Part shown: piece after piece, positions 27,271-36,699 of the stretch | Layout: each line of letters opens with the position of its first letter | Position numbering within the stretch: the stretch's first letter is position 1 | DNA from: an uncultured bacterium | GTDB taxonomy: Bacteria > Bacteroidota > Rhodothermia > Rhodothermales > Rubricoccaceae | Reading direction: 5' to 3' | Assembly: GCA_947493945.1 (NCBI GenBank) | Contig: CANLSR010000006.1 | Coordinates: 1-64,000, forward strand | DNA: 64,000 bases | The notes under the pieces: model-generated | Seen by the model: the letters and a program-made list of their open reading frames with translations, nothing else | Database searches by the model: none | Told to the model about the DNA's origin: nothing | Position numbers and translations under genes: made by a program

Positions 27271-27466
27271 GGCGAGGGGGGAGTGGGAGGGGACGCCGTC
27301 ACCAGTGGCCGGCTTACTGACGTGCTGAGGGTCAGGGGTGACAAGAGCCACTGGCGGTCGTCCCGAGCGGCACGGTCGAGGTCGGCATCGGCCTAAAGCA
27401 GTCGGGAGAGAAAGCACGAACCAGAGGCCATGTTATACTCTTCGGAATCACTTCCATTCCGACCCT

Positions 27467-28903
27467 ATGACGTCCAAGGTTTGTGTGATCGGCGCCGGCG
27501 CGGCCGGCCTCACCGCCGTCAAGGCCCTCCTCGCGGAGGGCGTCCCGTTCGACTGCTTCGAGCAGGCCTCCGACCTGGGCGGGCTCTGGCGCCACGGGAC
27601 CGACGGCGGCCACACAGCGGCCTACCAAGGTCTCCACATCAACACGTCCAAGAAGATGATGGAGTTCTCGGACCACCCGATGCCCGAGGACTGGCCCGAG
27701 TACCCGAGCCACCGCCAGGTCCTGAGCTACTTCAACGACTACGCCGACCGGTTCGGGTTGCGCGAGCCGATCACGTTCCGCACGCGCGTCGACCACGTCG
27801 AGCCGGTCGACGGTGGCGCTGGCGGCTTCGACGTGACGGTGACCGACCTGGGCGGCGCCGCTGGCGGCGATGGCGCGCCGAGCCCGACCGCCAGCGGCAC
27901 GCGCACGGAGCGCTACCGGGCCGTCGTCGTGTGCAACGGGCACCACTGGAGCCCCAAGCGGCCCGACTTTCCCGGCACCTTCGACGGCGACGAGATCCAC
28001 TCGTTCGAGTACGACACGCCCGAGCCGTACCGCGGCAAGCGCGTGATGGTGGTCGGGATCGGCAACTCGGGCGTCGACGTGGCCGCCGAGGTCTCGCACG
28101 TCACCGAGCAGACGTTCCTGTCGACTCGGCGGAGCGCCTGGATCCTGCCGCGCTTTATCCTGGGCCGCCCGTCCGACCACTGGGACATGCCGTCGGCGGC
28201 CGGCATCCCGATCTGGCTCCGGCGGGCCGTCTACCACGGGCTGATCCGGCTTTCGGTCGGCGACCAGGAGACGTACGGAGTCCGCAAGCCCGAGCACAAG
28301 CTGTTGGGCGAGCACCCGACGATGTCGTCAGCGCTCTTGGAGCGGGCGGCGCACGGCGAGGTCGTCGTCAAGCCCAATGTGGCCGAGCTCCGGGGCGACC
28401 GCGTGGCGTTCGTGGACGGGACCGAGGAGGCCGTCGACGCGATCGTCTACGCGACGGGCTACGACATCGAGTTCCCGTTTTTCGACCCCGAGTTCCTGTC
28501 CGCCGACGGCAACCGGATCGCGATGTACCGCCGGGTGGTCGTGCCCGGCATCCCCAACCTGTACTTCGTGGGGCTCTTCCAGGTCGTCGGCGCCATGATG
28601 CCCATCGCCGAGCTCCAGTCCCGGTGGGTCGCGGGCCTGATTACCGGCCGCCTCCAACTCCCCGACCGGGCCACGATGGACCAGGTGATTGAGGAGGATC
28701 AGGCCGCCATGCGCGCACGGTTCACGCGCTCGGAGCGCCACACGGTCCAGGTGGATTACTGGCCCTACATCTTCACGCTGCGCAAGGCGTTGACGAACCG
28801 GCTGGACAAGTCGTCGGCGTCGGCCGTCCCGACACTGGCCCTCGGTGCCGCCGCGCTGGCGGCCGGCGTCGGCGCGGTGGTCGCCCGGCGGCGAGCGGCA
28901 TGA
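27467..28903 (+). CDS. Flavin-containing monooxygenase with C-terminal membrane anchor
   Basis: 478 residues from ATG 27467. The FAD motif GAGAAGLTAVKAL is at residue 8 and the NADP motif VVGIGNSGVDVAAE is near 190. A degenerate FMO motif (FPGTFDGDEIHSFEY) lies between them. It oxygenates soft nucleophiles or ketones; the substrate is unknown. The chain ends with a hydrophobic helix (TLALGAAALAAGVGAVVA) and basic RRRAA, a tail anchor. Residues around GGAAGGDGAPSPTASG are an inserted low-complexity loop encoded by an inverted pair of the dispersed repeat. The SDR gene follows in the same direction. Confidence 0.88.
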   Translation: MTSKVCVIGAGAAGLTAVKALLAEGVPFDCFEQASDLGGLWRHGTDGGHTAAYQGLHINTSKKMMEFSDHPMPEDWPEYPSHRQVLSYFNDYADRFGLREPITFRTRVDHVEPVDGGAGGFDVTVTDLGGAAGGDGAPSPTASGTRTERYRAVVVCNGHHWSPKRPDFPGTFDGDEIHSFEYDTPEPYRGKRVMVVGIGNSGVDVAAEVSHVTEQTFLSTRRSAWILPRFILGRPSDHWDMPSAAGIPIWLRRAVYHGLIRLSVGDQETYGVRKPEHKLLGEHPTMSSALLERAAHGEVVVKPNVAELRGDRVAFVDGTEEAVDAIVYATGYDIEFPFFDPEFLSADGNRIAMYRRVVVPGIPNLYFVGLFQVVGAMMPIAELQSRWVAGLITGRLQLPDRATMDQVIEEDQAAMRARFTRSERHTVQVDYWPYIFTLRKALTNRLDKSSASAVPTLALGAAALAAGVGAVVARRRAA

Positions 28904-28988
28904 TGCGGTGGTCTGGCGCGGCGCGTTGGGCGGAGGCGCTACACCGCGGCGTCTCTGCATAAACCCGATGTGAGTTTCGGCTACCCCT

Positions 28989-29810
28989 ATGCCACAACCA
29001 TCCTCCGGTCCTTCGGTGACGCTGATCACCGGCGCCGCCAGCGGCATCGGCCGCCAGCTGGCGGCGGACTTGCTCGCGACCGGCAGTCACCGGCTGATCC
29101 TGTGCGACCTGGACCGGGACGGGCTGGAGGCGGCCTTCGGCGACACCTCGGCCCAGCTCGAACGCCTGGACGTGGCCGACCTCGTCGCCTGGCGCGACCT
29201 CGTCGGGCGCGTGGTGGCCGAGCACGGCCGCTTGGACGCGGTGTGCAACATCGCCGGCGTGCTCACGCCCGGCTGGATCTGGGAGGTGGACGACCGCCAG
29301 ATCGACCTCCACGTCGACGTCAACGTCAAGGGCGTGATCTACGGCTCCAAGGTGGCCGCCGAGCAGATGGTCCGCCAGCGGAGCGGCCACATCGTCAACA
29401 TGTCGTCGCTGGCGGGGATCGGCTACACGCCCGGCAACGCGCTCTACGGCGCCACCAAGCACGCCGTCCGCGGGTTCTCGGTCTCCATTGCGTGCGAGCT
29501 CAGGGAGCACGGCGTCGCCGTCAGCGTCGTCTGCCCAGGTGTGGTCGAGACCCGGATGTTGGACGACCAGCTGGGCCGCGACGAGGCCGCGGTGACCTTC
29601 ACGACCGGCGACCCGCTGACGCCGGCCGAGGTCTCGGCACGGTTGCAAAAAGTGCTGAAGACGAGGCCCGTCGAGTCGTGCCTGCCCAGCGCCGCCTCCA
29701 TCAAGCTGATCGGCGCCGCGCCCAGGCTGGCGGTCCGGCTCTACAAGACGATCGCCGCGCGCGGCCGCAAGGCCGCCGCCGCTCTCCGCGCCGACCGCCG
29801 GCGGGCATAG
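28989..29810 (+). CDS. Short-chain dehydrogenase/reductase
   Basis: 273 residues. It is a classical SDR Rossmann fold: cofactor loop TGAASGIGRQ at about residues 15-24, NIAGV in the NNAG position, active-site Ser in NMSSLAG, and the YGATK catalytic Tyr-Lys pair. A basic, helical C-terminal tail (APRLAVRLYKTIAARGRKAAA) may associate with membrane. It lies 85 nt behind the flavin monooxygenase gene on the same strand, so the two may act in one pathway on a hydrophobic substrate. That pathway cannot be named from sequence. Confidence 0.88.
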   Translation: MPQPSSGPSVTLITGAASGIGRQLAADLLATGSHRLILCDLDRDGLEAAFGDTSAQLERLDVADLVAWRDLVGRVVAEHGRLDAVCNIAGVLTPGWIWEVDDRQIDLHVDVNVKGVIYGSKVAAEQMVRQRSGHIVNMSSLAGIGYTPGNALYGATKHAVRGFSVSIACELREHGVAVSVVCPGVVETRMLDDQLGRDEAAVTFTTGDPLTPAEVSARLQKVLKTRPVESCLPSAASIKLIGAAPRLAVRLYKTIAARGRKAAAALRADRRRA

Positions 29811-29934
29811 ACTGCCTCCGGTCAGGTCGCCGCGCCTGGCGGACGCGGCAGCCAGAGCCGAGGCGAAAGGCGGACCGTGGCGCGCCTGGTTTGACCGGAC
29901 CTCGTGTCGGGAAGTCCGCCGCGGCGGCTCGTGC

Positions 29935-30384
29935 CTATTGGGGCGGCCCGACGATCTGGGTCAGGTCCCGCTGAATCGTCAGGTCCGTGTTGTCGCCCCT
30001 GAAGTAGACGACGAGCGGGCCGCTCTGGTGCACGCTCCTCCGCACGGACAAAGAGGCTTCGGGGACCCTGAACTCGTAGTGCGTCCTGATCCGTCCTAGC
30101 GCTCGGCGAGCCTGAGCCTCGGACTCATACGTCCAGAGCGTGATGACATCGGTGGTGGGACCGCGCAGGCACACCTGAGTGCCACGGACGCCCTCGAATA
30201 TCGGTCCCTGGGCGCACTCTCGGACTACGTAGCCGTTGTCTATGAACCAGTTGGTGACCTCGGCCTGGGATTGAGCGAGCTCGGCAGGCTCGCTGCTGTG
30301 GCGGAGGACATCGTCGGGGGCCGACGACGCGCATCCGGCGAGGACCGCTGCCAGGACGGTGGGGAAAAGCGAGAGGCGGAGCAT
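29935..30384 (-). CDS. Small lipoprotein (149 aa), paralogue of the 24116 gene
   Basis: 149 residues. The signal and lipobox (VLAAVLAGC) are followed by a short linker and a domain with TLWTYESEAQARRALGRIR and SGPLVVYFRGDNTDLTIQRD. It ends ...IVGPP. The block order parallels the lipoprotein at 24116-24553. Two Cys residues (in VRECAQG and TQVCLRG) in the mature part, absent from the paralogue, could form a disulfide. Function is unknown. It is divergent from icmF, and its upstream region borders the icmF operator-like palindrome. Confidence 0.72.
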   Translation of the reverse strand: MLRLSLFPTVLAAVLAGCASSAPDDVLRHSSEPAELAQSQAEVTNWFIDNGYVVRECAQGPIFEGVRGTQVCLRGPTTDVITLWTYESEAQARRALGRIRTHYEFRVPEASLSVRRSVHQSGPLVVYFRGDNTDLTIQRDLTQIVGPPQ

Positions 30385-30465
30385 GGTGCGCTGGCGCGGT
30401 GAACGAGGCAGGCCGCGCCATCGGCCTGGGAGGTAACGGCACAGGGATGGGCGAACGCCTCAAGC

Positions 30466-30510
30466 GTTGGAGCGTTCGACCTGTCGCCTAGCTTGTCGAA
30501 GCGCTCCAAC
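30466..30510. promoter_or_regulatory. Large palindrome flanking the icmF -7 box (operator candidate)
   Basis: GTTGGAGCGTTCGAC (30466-30480) and GTCGAAGCGCTCCAAC (30495-30510) are complementary except for one extra base. The 14-nt spacer contains most of the TAGCTTGT box (30489-30496). The second arm ends 8 nt before the icmF ATG. A third related segment, GAACGCCTC (30453-30461), could pair with GAGCGTTC (30470-30477). The upstream gene is divergent, so this is not a terminator of a plus-strand gene. Confidence 0.6.
30489..30496 (+). promoter_or_regulatory. Candidate -7 element of icmF
   Basis: TAGCTTGT, 22 nt upstream of the icmF start and enclosed by the two palindrome arms, so a repressor bound there would cover the promoter. 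Confidence 0.5.
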
Positions 30511-30518
30511 GAGATCCC

Positions 30519-33500
30519 ATGCCCTACACGCCCAGCCACCCCGTCCGCTTCGTCACCGCCGCCGCGCTGTTCGACGGCCACGACGCGGCCATCAACATCA
30601 TGCGCCGGATCCTGCAGGCGCAGGGCGTCGAGGTGATCCACCTCGGCCACGACCGCTCGGTCGACGACGTGGTCACGACGGCCATCGAGGAGGACGCCCA
30701 GGGCATCGCGATCTCGTCGTACCAGGGCGGCCACGTGGAGTACTTCAAGTACATGGTGGACCTGCTCCGCGAGCGCGGCGCGGGCCACGTCCGCGTGTTC
30801 GGCGGCGGCGGCGGCGTGATCGTGCCGGCCGAGATCGCCGAGCTGGAGGCCTACGGCGTCGCCAAGATCTTCTCGCCCGAGGACGGGATGCGGATGGGCC
30901 TGGAGGGCATGATCGAGTCGATGGTGCGAGAGGCGGACTTCGACCCGCTGGCGGTGGACGAACCTCGCACCGAGCCGCTGGCGGCCGATGTCGGCGCGGC
31001 GACGGCGACCGCCAGCCGCCAGGCCGACGCGGTCAGTGCGACGGCGACCCAGCCCAAGAGCGTGGCCCGGGCACTGACGGCCGTCGAGCAGCGCGCCGGC
31101 GCCCCCAGCGGCGACGGCGCCCCGTCCCTGGCTCCCCAGCCCCCGACCCCCGCCACCCCGCGCCCGGCCCCCGTCGTCGGCATCACCGGGACGGGCGGGG
31201 CCGGCAAGTCGACGCTGACCGACGAGCTGGTGCGCCGCTTCCTCAACGACTTCGGCGACGTCCAGGTGGCTGTGCTATCCGTCGACCCGACGCGGCGGCG
31301 GACGGGCGGGGCGCTCTTGGGCGACCGGATCCGCATGAACTCGCTCTACGGCGAGCACGCCGACCGGGCCTTTATGCGCTCGTTCGCCACGCGCCAAGCC
31401 CACCGCGCCACGTCCGGCGCGCTGGCGGAGGCAATCGGCGTGTGCCAGGCGGCCGGCTTCGACCTGGTGATCGTCGAGACGGCCGGCATCGGCCAGAGCG
31501 ACACCGAGGTCGCGGAGCTGGTCGACGTGTCGCTCTACGTCATGACGAGCGACTTCGGCGCGCCGACCCAGCTCGAAAAGATCGGGATGCTGGACGCGGC
31601 GGATCTGGTGGCCCTCAACAAGTTCGAGAAGCGCGGCGCCCAGGACGCCCTGCGCGACGTCAAAAAGCAGGTCCAGCGCAACCGGGGCGCCTTTTCCGAG
31701 TCGCCCGACTCGATGCCCGTTTACCCGACGATGGCCGCTCAGTTCAACGACCCGGGCGTGAGCCGGCTCTACCTCGCGCTCCTGGACCAGCTAGGCGAGC
31801 ACGGATGGGACCGCACCTCGACGCTGTTCGACGCCGAGACGCTGCCCGACCTCGACCCCGCCCAGCTGGCGGTCGTGCCGCCGGCGCGCCAGCGCTACCT
31901 CGCCGAGATCGCCGACACCGCCCGGACCTACCGCCAGTGGGCCGAGGCCGAGGTCGAGACCGCGCGCAAGTGGGGCCAGGCCGTCGGCGCACGCGCCCAG
32001 GTCGAGGCGTGGGCGCCCGACGACCGCGACCAGCTGGCGGGCCGCCTGGACGAGATGGCGGGGCACTGGTGGGACCGGCTCGACCCTCGGTCGCGCTCGG
32101 TTCTGGAAAACTGGGACGCGCTCGCGGCGCAGTACCGCGCCGACGAGCTGGTCTACTCCGTCCGCGGCCGGGACATCCGCCAGCCGCTGACGCGCGAGAC
32201 GCTGTCGGGAACGAAGGTGCCGCGCGTGGCCATCCCGCGCGCCCAGGACCCCGGCGAGCGCCTGCACTACGCGCTCTTGGAGAACCTGCCGGGCCGCTTC
32301 CCCTTTACGGCCGGCGTGTTCCCGCTCAAGCGCGAGGGCGAGGACCCGACGCGGATGTTCGCCGGCGAGGGCACGCCGGAGCGGACCAACAAGCGGTTCC
32401 ACCTCGTCAGCCTAGGACTCCCCGCCAAGCGCCTGTCGACGGCCTTCGACAGCGTCACGCTCTACGGCCGCGACCCCGCCGCGCGCCCCGACGTGTGGGG
32501 CAAGGTCGGCACGTCCGGCGTGTCGATTGCGACGCTGGACGACATGAAGAAGCTCTACTCGGGCTTCGACCTGTGCGCCCCAACGACCTCGGTCTCGATG
32601 ACCATCAACGGCCCGGCGCCGGCCATCCTGGCCATGTTCATGAACACGGCCATCGACCAGCAGGTCGAGCAGTTCCTCAAGGCCGAGGGCCGCTGGGACG
32701 ATGCCGCCGCCGAGATCGACCGCCAGCTGGGCGACGACCGGCCGCGCTACGTGCCCTATGAGAGCGACGGCCTACCTGAAGGTCACGACGGCGCCGGCCT
32801 CGGCCTCCTGGGCACGTCCGGTCAGGAGTTGGTCGGCTGGGATCTGCTGTCCCAAGACGAGTTCGACGAGATCCGCCAGCGCGCGCTGCAGTCGGTGCGC
32901 GGGACCGTCCAGGCCGACATCTTGAAGGAGGACCAGGCGCAGAACACCTGCATCTTCTCGACCGAGTTCTCGCTCCGCTGCATGGCCGACGTGCAGCAAG
33001 CGTTTATCGACGAGGGCGTCCGCAACTTCTACTCGGTCTCGATCTCGGGCTACCACATCGCCGAGGCCGGCGCCAACCCGATCTCCCAGCTGGCGTTCAC
33101 GCTGGCCAACGGGTTCACCTACGTCGAGGCCTACCTCGCGCGCGGAATGGACATCGACGCGTTCGCGCCCAACCTGTCGTTCTTCTTCTCGAACGGCATG
33201 GACGCCGAATACGCCGTTATTGGAAGGGTCGCGCGGCGGATCTGGAGCGTGGCGATGAAGGAGCGCTACGGCGCGTCCGAGAGGGCGCAGAAGCTGAAGT
33301 ACCACATCCAGACGTCCGGCCGGAGCCTGCACGCCCAGGAGATCCAGTTCAACGACATCCGCACGACGCTGCAGGCGCTGCTCGCGATCTACGACAACTG
33401 CAACTCGCTGCACACCAACGCCTACGACGAGGCCATCACGACGCCCACGGAAGAAAGCGTGCGGCGCGCGATGGCGATCCAGCTCATCATCAACCGCGAG

Positions 33501-33995
33501 CTGGGGCTGGCCCAGAACGAGAACCCGATCCAGGGCGCCTACGTCATCGACGAGCTGACGGACCTGGTGGAGGAGGCCGTGCTCCAGGAGTTCGAGCGGA
33601 TCTCGGACCGCGGCGGCGTCCTCGGCGCGATGGAGTCGATGTACCAGCGCGGCAAGATCCAGCAGGAGTCGATGCTCTACGAGCACCGCAAGCACAGCGG
33701 CGAGCTGCCCGTCGTGGGCGTCAACACGTTCCTGGCCGACGGCGACGCGCCGCCCCAGGAGGTGGAGCTGATGCGCGGGACGGAGGCCGAGAAGCAGCGC
33801 CAGCTGGACGGCGTGGCCCGCTTTCACCGCCGCCACGAGGACGAGAGCGCGGCCGCGCTGGCGGAGCTTCAGCGCGTGGCGCGAGCGGGCGAGAACACGT
33901 TCGAGTCGCTGCTGGACGCCGTGCGCGTGGCGTCTCTCGGTCAGATCACGGCGGCGCTGTTCGAGGTCGGCGGCCAGTACCGGCGCAACATGTAG
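30519..33995 (+). CDS. icmF: Fused isobutyryl-CoA mutase IcmF
   Basis: 1158 residues with all three IcmF modules. The N-terminal cobalamin-binding domain (1-140) has the [13 protein letters not shown] base-off motif. A linker leads to a MeaB-like G-protein chaperone: P-loop [13 protein letters not shown] near 220, [12 protein letters not shown] near 318, ALNKFEKRG near 365. The C-terminal mutase spans about 560-1158. Phe601 (TAGVF) and Gln808 (AQNTCIF) occupy the positions that mark isobutyryl-CoA rather than methylmalonyl-CoA specificity. It interconverts isobutyryl- and butyryl-CoA and repairs its own cofactor. The linker (about 145-215) contains an inverted pair of the dispersed repeat. 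Confidence 0.95.
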   Translation: MPYTPSHPVRFVTAAALFDGHDAAINIMRRILQAQGVEVIHLGHDRSVDDVVTTAIEEDAQGIAISSYQGGHVEYFKYMVDLLRERGAGHVRVFGGGGGVIVPAEIAELEAYGVAKIFSPEDGMRMGLEGMIESMVREADFDPLAVDEPRTEPLAADVGAATATASRQADAVSATATQPKSVARALTAVEQRAGAPSGDGAPSLAPQPPTPATPRPAPVVGITGTGGAGKSTLTDELVRRFLNDFGDVQVAVLSVDPTRRRTGGALLGDRIRMNSLYGEHADRAFMRSFATRQAHRATSGALAEAIGVCQAAGFDLVIVETAGIGQSDTEVAELVDVSLYVMTSDFGAPTQLEKIGMLDAADLVALNKFEKRGAQDALRDVKKQVQRNRGAFSESPDSMPVYPTMAAQFNDPGVSRLYLALLDQLGEHGWDRTSTLFDAETLPDLDPAQLAVVPPARQRYLAEIADTARTYRQWAEAEVETARKWGQAVGARAQVEAWAPDDRDQLAGRLDEMAGHWWDRLDPRSRSVLENWDALAAQYRADELVYSVRGRDIRQPLTRETLSGTKVPRVAIPRAQDPGERLHYALLENLPGRFPFTAGVFPLKREGEDPTRMFAGEGTPERTNKRFHLVSLGLPAKRLSTAFDSVTLYGRDPAARPDVWGKVGTSGVSIATLDDMKKLYSGFDLCAPTTSVSMTINGPAPAILAMFMNTAIDQQVEQFLKAEGRWDDAAAEIDRQLGDDRPRYVPYESDGLPEGHDGAGLGLLGTSGQELVGWDLLSQDEFDEIRQRALQSVRGTVQADILKEDQAQNTCIFSTEFSLRCMADVQQAFIDEGVRNFYSVSISGYHIAEAGANPISQLAFTLANGFTYVEAYLARGMDIDAFAPNLSFFFSNGMDAEYAVIGRVARRIWSVAMKERYGASERAQKLKYHIQTSGRSLHAQEIQFNDIRTTLQALLAIYDNCNSLHTNAYDEAITTPTEESVRRAMAIQLIINRELGLAQNENPIQGAYVIDELTDLVEEAVLQEFERISDRGGVLGAMESMYQRGKIQQESMLYEHRKHSGELPVVGVNTFLADGDAPPQEVELMRGTEAEKQRQLDGVARFHRRHEDESAAALAELQRVARAGENTFESLLDAVRVASLGQITAALFEVGGQYRRNM

Positions 33996-34002
33996 ACCCT
34001 GA

Positions 34003-34031
34003 CCGGCTGGCGGAGGCGTCCCGCCAGCCGG
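34003..34031 (+). terminator. 11-bp hairpin after icmF
   Basis: CCGGCTGGCGG (34003-34013) and CCGCCAGCCGG (34021-34031) are perfect complements with a 7-nt loop, 8 nt past the icmF stop. A paired repeat copy without a T-tract. Confidence 0.6.
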
Positions 34032-34055
34032 GTGGGTAGCTCGGGCCGCGCGCCG

Positions 34056-34063
34056 TACGTTGG
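34056..34063 (+). promoter_or_regulatory. Candidate -7 element of the Uma2 gene
   Basis: TACGTTGG, ending 21 nt upstream of the ATG at 34085. Confidence 0.45.
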
Positions 34064-34084
34064 CACCGATCCACCGCCTCAGCC

Positions 34085-34702
34085 ATGTCCGCCGCCGTCG
34101 AGCAACGCCGTCGCTACACCTGGGAGGAGTACGTCGCCGTCGAGGCCGCCGCCGGCGACGGCGAGCGGTACGAGTACTGGGATGGCGAGGTGCGCCCGGT
34201 CCACGGCTACGACGACCAGGGCCGCCCCGCCGGCGCCGAGCCGGAGCACAACCAGCTCAAGGGCAACATCGAGGCAGCCTTGCGCGCTGCGCTCACGCCG
34301 CGCGGGTGCCGCGTGCTCTCGTCGGACCAGCGGGTCGCGGTCGCCGGCGGCCGGTACGTCTATCCCGACGTGGTCGTGGCCTGCCAGCCCCAGTACGACG
34401 CCAGCCGGCCCCGGCGGCTGCTCAACCCGGACCTGGCCGTCGAGGTGCTGTCGCCGTCCACGAGCGACGCCGATCTGGGGCCGAAGCTGGCGACCTACAC
34501 GGCGCTGGAGAGCGTCCGGGAGGTCTGGATCGCCGACCCGAGCCGGCCGCTCGTGATCCAGTACGTCCGCCCCGACGACGCCAGCGACTGGCGGATGCGG
34601 GCGACGACGAGCTTAGAGGGTGCCCTGCGCTCCGACGCGCTCGACCTCGACCTGCTGCTCGCCGATCTCTACGCGCTCGCCCTCGACGACTCCGAGAACT
34701 AG
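34085..34702 (+). CDS. Uma2-family (DUF820) PD-(D/E)XK endonuclease-like protein
   Basis: 205 residues. It matches the Uma2/DUF820 pattern: RRYTWEEYVAVE at the start, ERYEYWDGEV, EHNQLKGNIEAALR, then the nuclease core YVYPDVVVACQP (Asp) and LAVEVLSPST (Glu). A Lys follows in DLGPKLATYTALESVREVWIAD. The family is abundant in cyanobacteria and other bacteria with paralogous expansions, and its biological role is unsettled. It overlaps the convergent hydroxylase gene by a CTAG that is the stop of both. Confidence 0.85.
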   Translation: MSAAVEQRRRYTWEEYVAVEAAAGDGERYEYWDGEVRPVHGYDDQGRPAGAEPEHNQLKGNIEAALRAALTPRGCRVLSSDQRVAVAGGRYVYPDVVVACQPQYDASRPRRLLNPDLAVEVLSPSTSDADLGPKLATYTALESVREVWIADPSRPLVIQYVRPDDASDWRMRATTSLEGALRSDALDLDLLLADLYALALDDSEN

Positions 34703-35646
34703 CGGACCTCGTCCGGCTCGGGGCGTGGGGCGCTCCCCGCCGCGCCGGCCTGCTCGGCCTCCAGCCCGGCGCGGTACTGTTTGGTGGTCAGCCGCGACCC
34801 GTCGTGGCTCCAGCCCGGTGGGCCGAACAGGTAGCCCAGCCGCGACCGCCAGTCGGGCGCCGCGCGCACGTCGCGCGCCAGGTCCGCCCACTCGTGGAAG
34901 GCGATGCGGACCGGGTGGTAGGTCTCCAGCGGCGTCACCAGGCCGTAGGTCGGGTGCTGGCGCTCGGGCGTGAACGTGCCGAACAGGCGGTCCCAGACGA
35001 TCAGGATGCCGCCGTGGTTGGTGTCGAGGTAGTCCACGTCCGAGCCGTGGTGGACGCGGTGGTGCGACGGCGTGTTGAACAGCCACTCGACCGGCCGCGG
35101 CAGCTGGCGGACCGTCTCGGTGTGGATAAAGAACTGGTAGATCAAGCTGATCGACTGCATCGTCAGGACGGCGATGGGGTGGAAGCCCAGGATCGGGAGC
35201 CACAGCCAGAAGGCGAACGTGCCGGTGACGGTCCCCGTCCACGTCTGGCGCAGCGCCGTCGAGAAGTTGTAGTGCTCCGACGAGTGGTGGACGACGTGGC
35301 TCGCCCAGAAAAACCGGCACCCGTGGCTGATCCGGTGGAACCAGTAGTACGCGAAGTCATCGGCCACGAACAGGAGCGGCCAGCTCCACCAGACGAGCGG
35401 GCTCAGCTCGTCCTTGAAAAACCCGGTCCAGCGGTAAAGCACCCAGAACACGGCGAGCGCGAGCGCCTTGCCGGCCAGGTTCATCACCACGTTGCCCAGG
35501 CCCATCGCCAGGCTGGCGGCCGTGTCGCGCGTCTCGTACAGCTCGCGCTGGTCGATGGCCGAGAACACGGCCTCGGCGATGAGGAGCAGGACGAAGGCGG
35601 GGATGGCCCACAGGATCAGGTTGGGGGCGTTGAAAAAGATCTCCAT
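34699..35646 (-). CDS. Sterol desaturase/fatty acid hydroxylase-superfamily membrane protein
   Basis: 315 residues with about five hydrophobic helices and the three di-iron histidine clusters of the superfamily: HRISH, HVVHHSSEH and HRVHHG. A further conserved NHGG lies just after the last. Such enzymes hydroxylate or desaturate lipids (fatty acyl chains, carotenoids, sterols). The substrate cannot be told here. The TetR gene lies immediately upstream (4-nt gap) on the same strand, so the two form an operon whose regulator probably senses a lipid or related ligand. Confidence 0.87.
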   Translation of the reverse strand: MEIFFNAPNLILWAIPAFVLLLIAEAVFSAIDQRELYETRDTAASLAMGLGNVVMNLAGKALALAVFWVLYRWTGFFKDELSPLVWWSWPLLFVADDFAYYWFHRISHGCRFFWASHVVHHSSEHYNFSTALRQTWTGTVTGTFAFWLWLPILGFHPIAVLTMQSISLIYQFFIHTETVRQLPRPVEWLFNTPSHHRVHHGSDVDYLDTNHGGILIVWDRLFGTFTPERQHPTYGLVTPLETYHPVRIAFHEWADLARDVRAAPDWRSRLGYLFGPPGWSHDGSRLTTKQYRAGLEAEQAGAAGSAPRPEPDEVR

Positions 35647-35650
35647 GGGG

Positions 35651-36307
35651 CTAGCGGGAAGGAGAGCAGGGGCGGACGCCGTCCAAGAGCAGGCGGAGCC
35701 CGTCGGCCAAGAGCACCGCGCGCTCGACGCCGTACCACGCCTGGACGTCGGAGCGGAGGGCCACGGCCACGAACCCGTGCAGGCCGCTCCACAGCGCCAG
35801 CGCCGCGCGGTCCGGGTCGAGGTCGGGGCGGACTGAGCCGTCGGCCAGGCCGGCCCGGAGCGTCTGGCGAGCCGTCGAAAACAGTCCCAGCGTGACGCGG
35901 TGGCACGCGGCGGCGTGGGAGCCGGCGGCGTACGGCGGCGCCTGGCCGACGCGGTACTCGAAGAGGGCGAAGTCAGCGGGGCGGTCGGTCGCGAACGCGG
36001 CGTAGGCTTGGCCCAGAGCCGTCAGCCGGCCGAATGCGTCGGGCGCGGGCTGGCGGACGGCTTCCGCCAGCGCGGCGCGCAACCGGCGGAGCGCACGGAC
36101 CGCCACGGCGTCGCACAGGTCGCCTTTGTCGGCGAAGTAGGCGTAGGCCAGCCCCTTGCTGACCTCGGCGCGGGTGGCGACGGCGTCCATCGAGGCGGCG
36201 CCGAGGCCGCACTCGGCAAAGACCGCCTCGGCGGCGACGACGAGGGACGCCTGCCGCGTTCGGCGGGCACGAGTGCGTCGGGCGGAGGCGGGGGAGACGC
36301 GCGACAT
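35651..36307 (-). CDS. TetR-family transcriptional regulator
   Basis: 218 residues from ATG at 36307. The N-terminal helix-turn-helix region is classical: RQASLVVAAEAVFAECGLGAASMDAVATRAEVSKGLAYAYFADKGDL, positions about 18-64. The C-terminal ligand domain is Ala-rich and not diagnostic. The start codon itself lies in a repeated TGACCGGCG operator-like sequence, so it probably represses its own operon with the downstream hydroxylase gene. The frame is open further upstream without sense. Confidence 0.9.
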   Translation of the reverse strand: MSRVSPASARRTRARRTRQASLVVAAEAVFAECGLGAASMDAVATRAEVSKGLAYAYFADKGDLCDAVAVRALRRLRAALAEAVRQPAPDAFGRLTALGQAYAAFATDRPADFALFEYRVGQAPPYAAGSHAAACHRVTLGLFSTARQTLRAGLADGSVRPDLDPDRAALALWSGLHGFVAVALRSDVQAWYGVERAVLLADGLRLLLDGVRPCSPSR

Positions 36308-36340
36308 TGACCGGCGTTTAGAGAATGACCGGCGGTCAAT
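36306..36340. promoter_or_regulatory. TetR operator candidate overlapping its own start and promoter
   Basis: TGACCGGCG occurs twice 18 bp apart (36308-36316 and 36326-36334). The second copy forms the symmetric TGACCG-G-CGGTCA (36326-36338). Outer ATTGACCG (36306-36313) and CGGTCAAT (36333-36340) also pair. The distal end overlaps a minus-strand -7 box. This layout fits autorepression. Confidence 0.65.
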
Positions 36341-36343
36341 GTA
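36336..36343 (-). promoter_or_regulatory. Candidate -7 element of the tetR-hydroxylase operon
   Basis: Reads TACATTGA on the minus strand and overlaps the operator palindrome. The ATG is about 28 nt downstream. Confidence 0.5.
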
Positions 36344-36699
36344 GGGCAGCCGGGTCCTCTGTCCAACATCTCCCTCGGCGTCGGCCCGCCACGCTGGCGG
36401 GAGTCGCCAGCGCGCGGCGGAGACGGCGCCTCCGTGGACGGCGTCCCGCGACGCGCCGGGTGGTCTGCAATAGCGAGGCGAGTCTGGGCGTTCGGCGTGT
36501 CGCTTCTCTGGGGCCGTCTCGTCCGTGGCGGGGCAGGTCTCGGGTGCCGTCTCACTTCCGCTCTCCTGCACGGGGGGAGGGTGCAGGTCCAAAAAATGAA
36601 GCATTAAAATGACAAGTCAGCCGTCTGTTTATGCGGTGCCGGATGTGGCCGTCTCGTTTGCAACGGCGGTCGGAGCAGGCCATCTCTTCCCCTACGCCC
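36344..36699. other. Divergent gap, no gene recognised
   Basis: About 355 bp between the tetR promoter and the next plus-strand gene. It holds an inverted repeat pair of the dispersed motif near 36390-36412, a locally A+T-rich tract (36590-36612), and TTTG at about 36655, a possible -33 element for the downstream gene. No convincing coding frame or RNA gene. Confidence 0.45.

Noticed and set aside
30385..30518. Cobalamin riboswitch upstream of icmF
   Set aside because: The leader is too short and has no B12-box-like segment; the -7 box lies inside the palindrome, so a DNA operator is the simpler reading.
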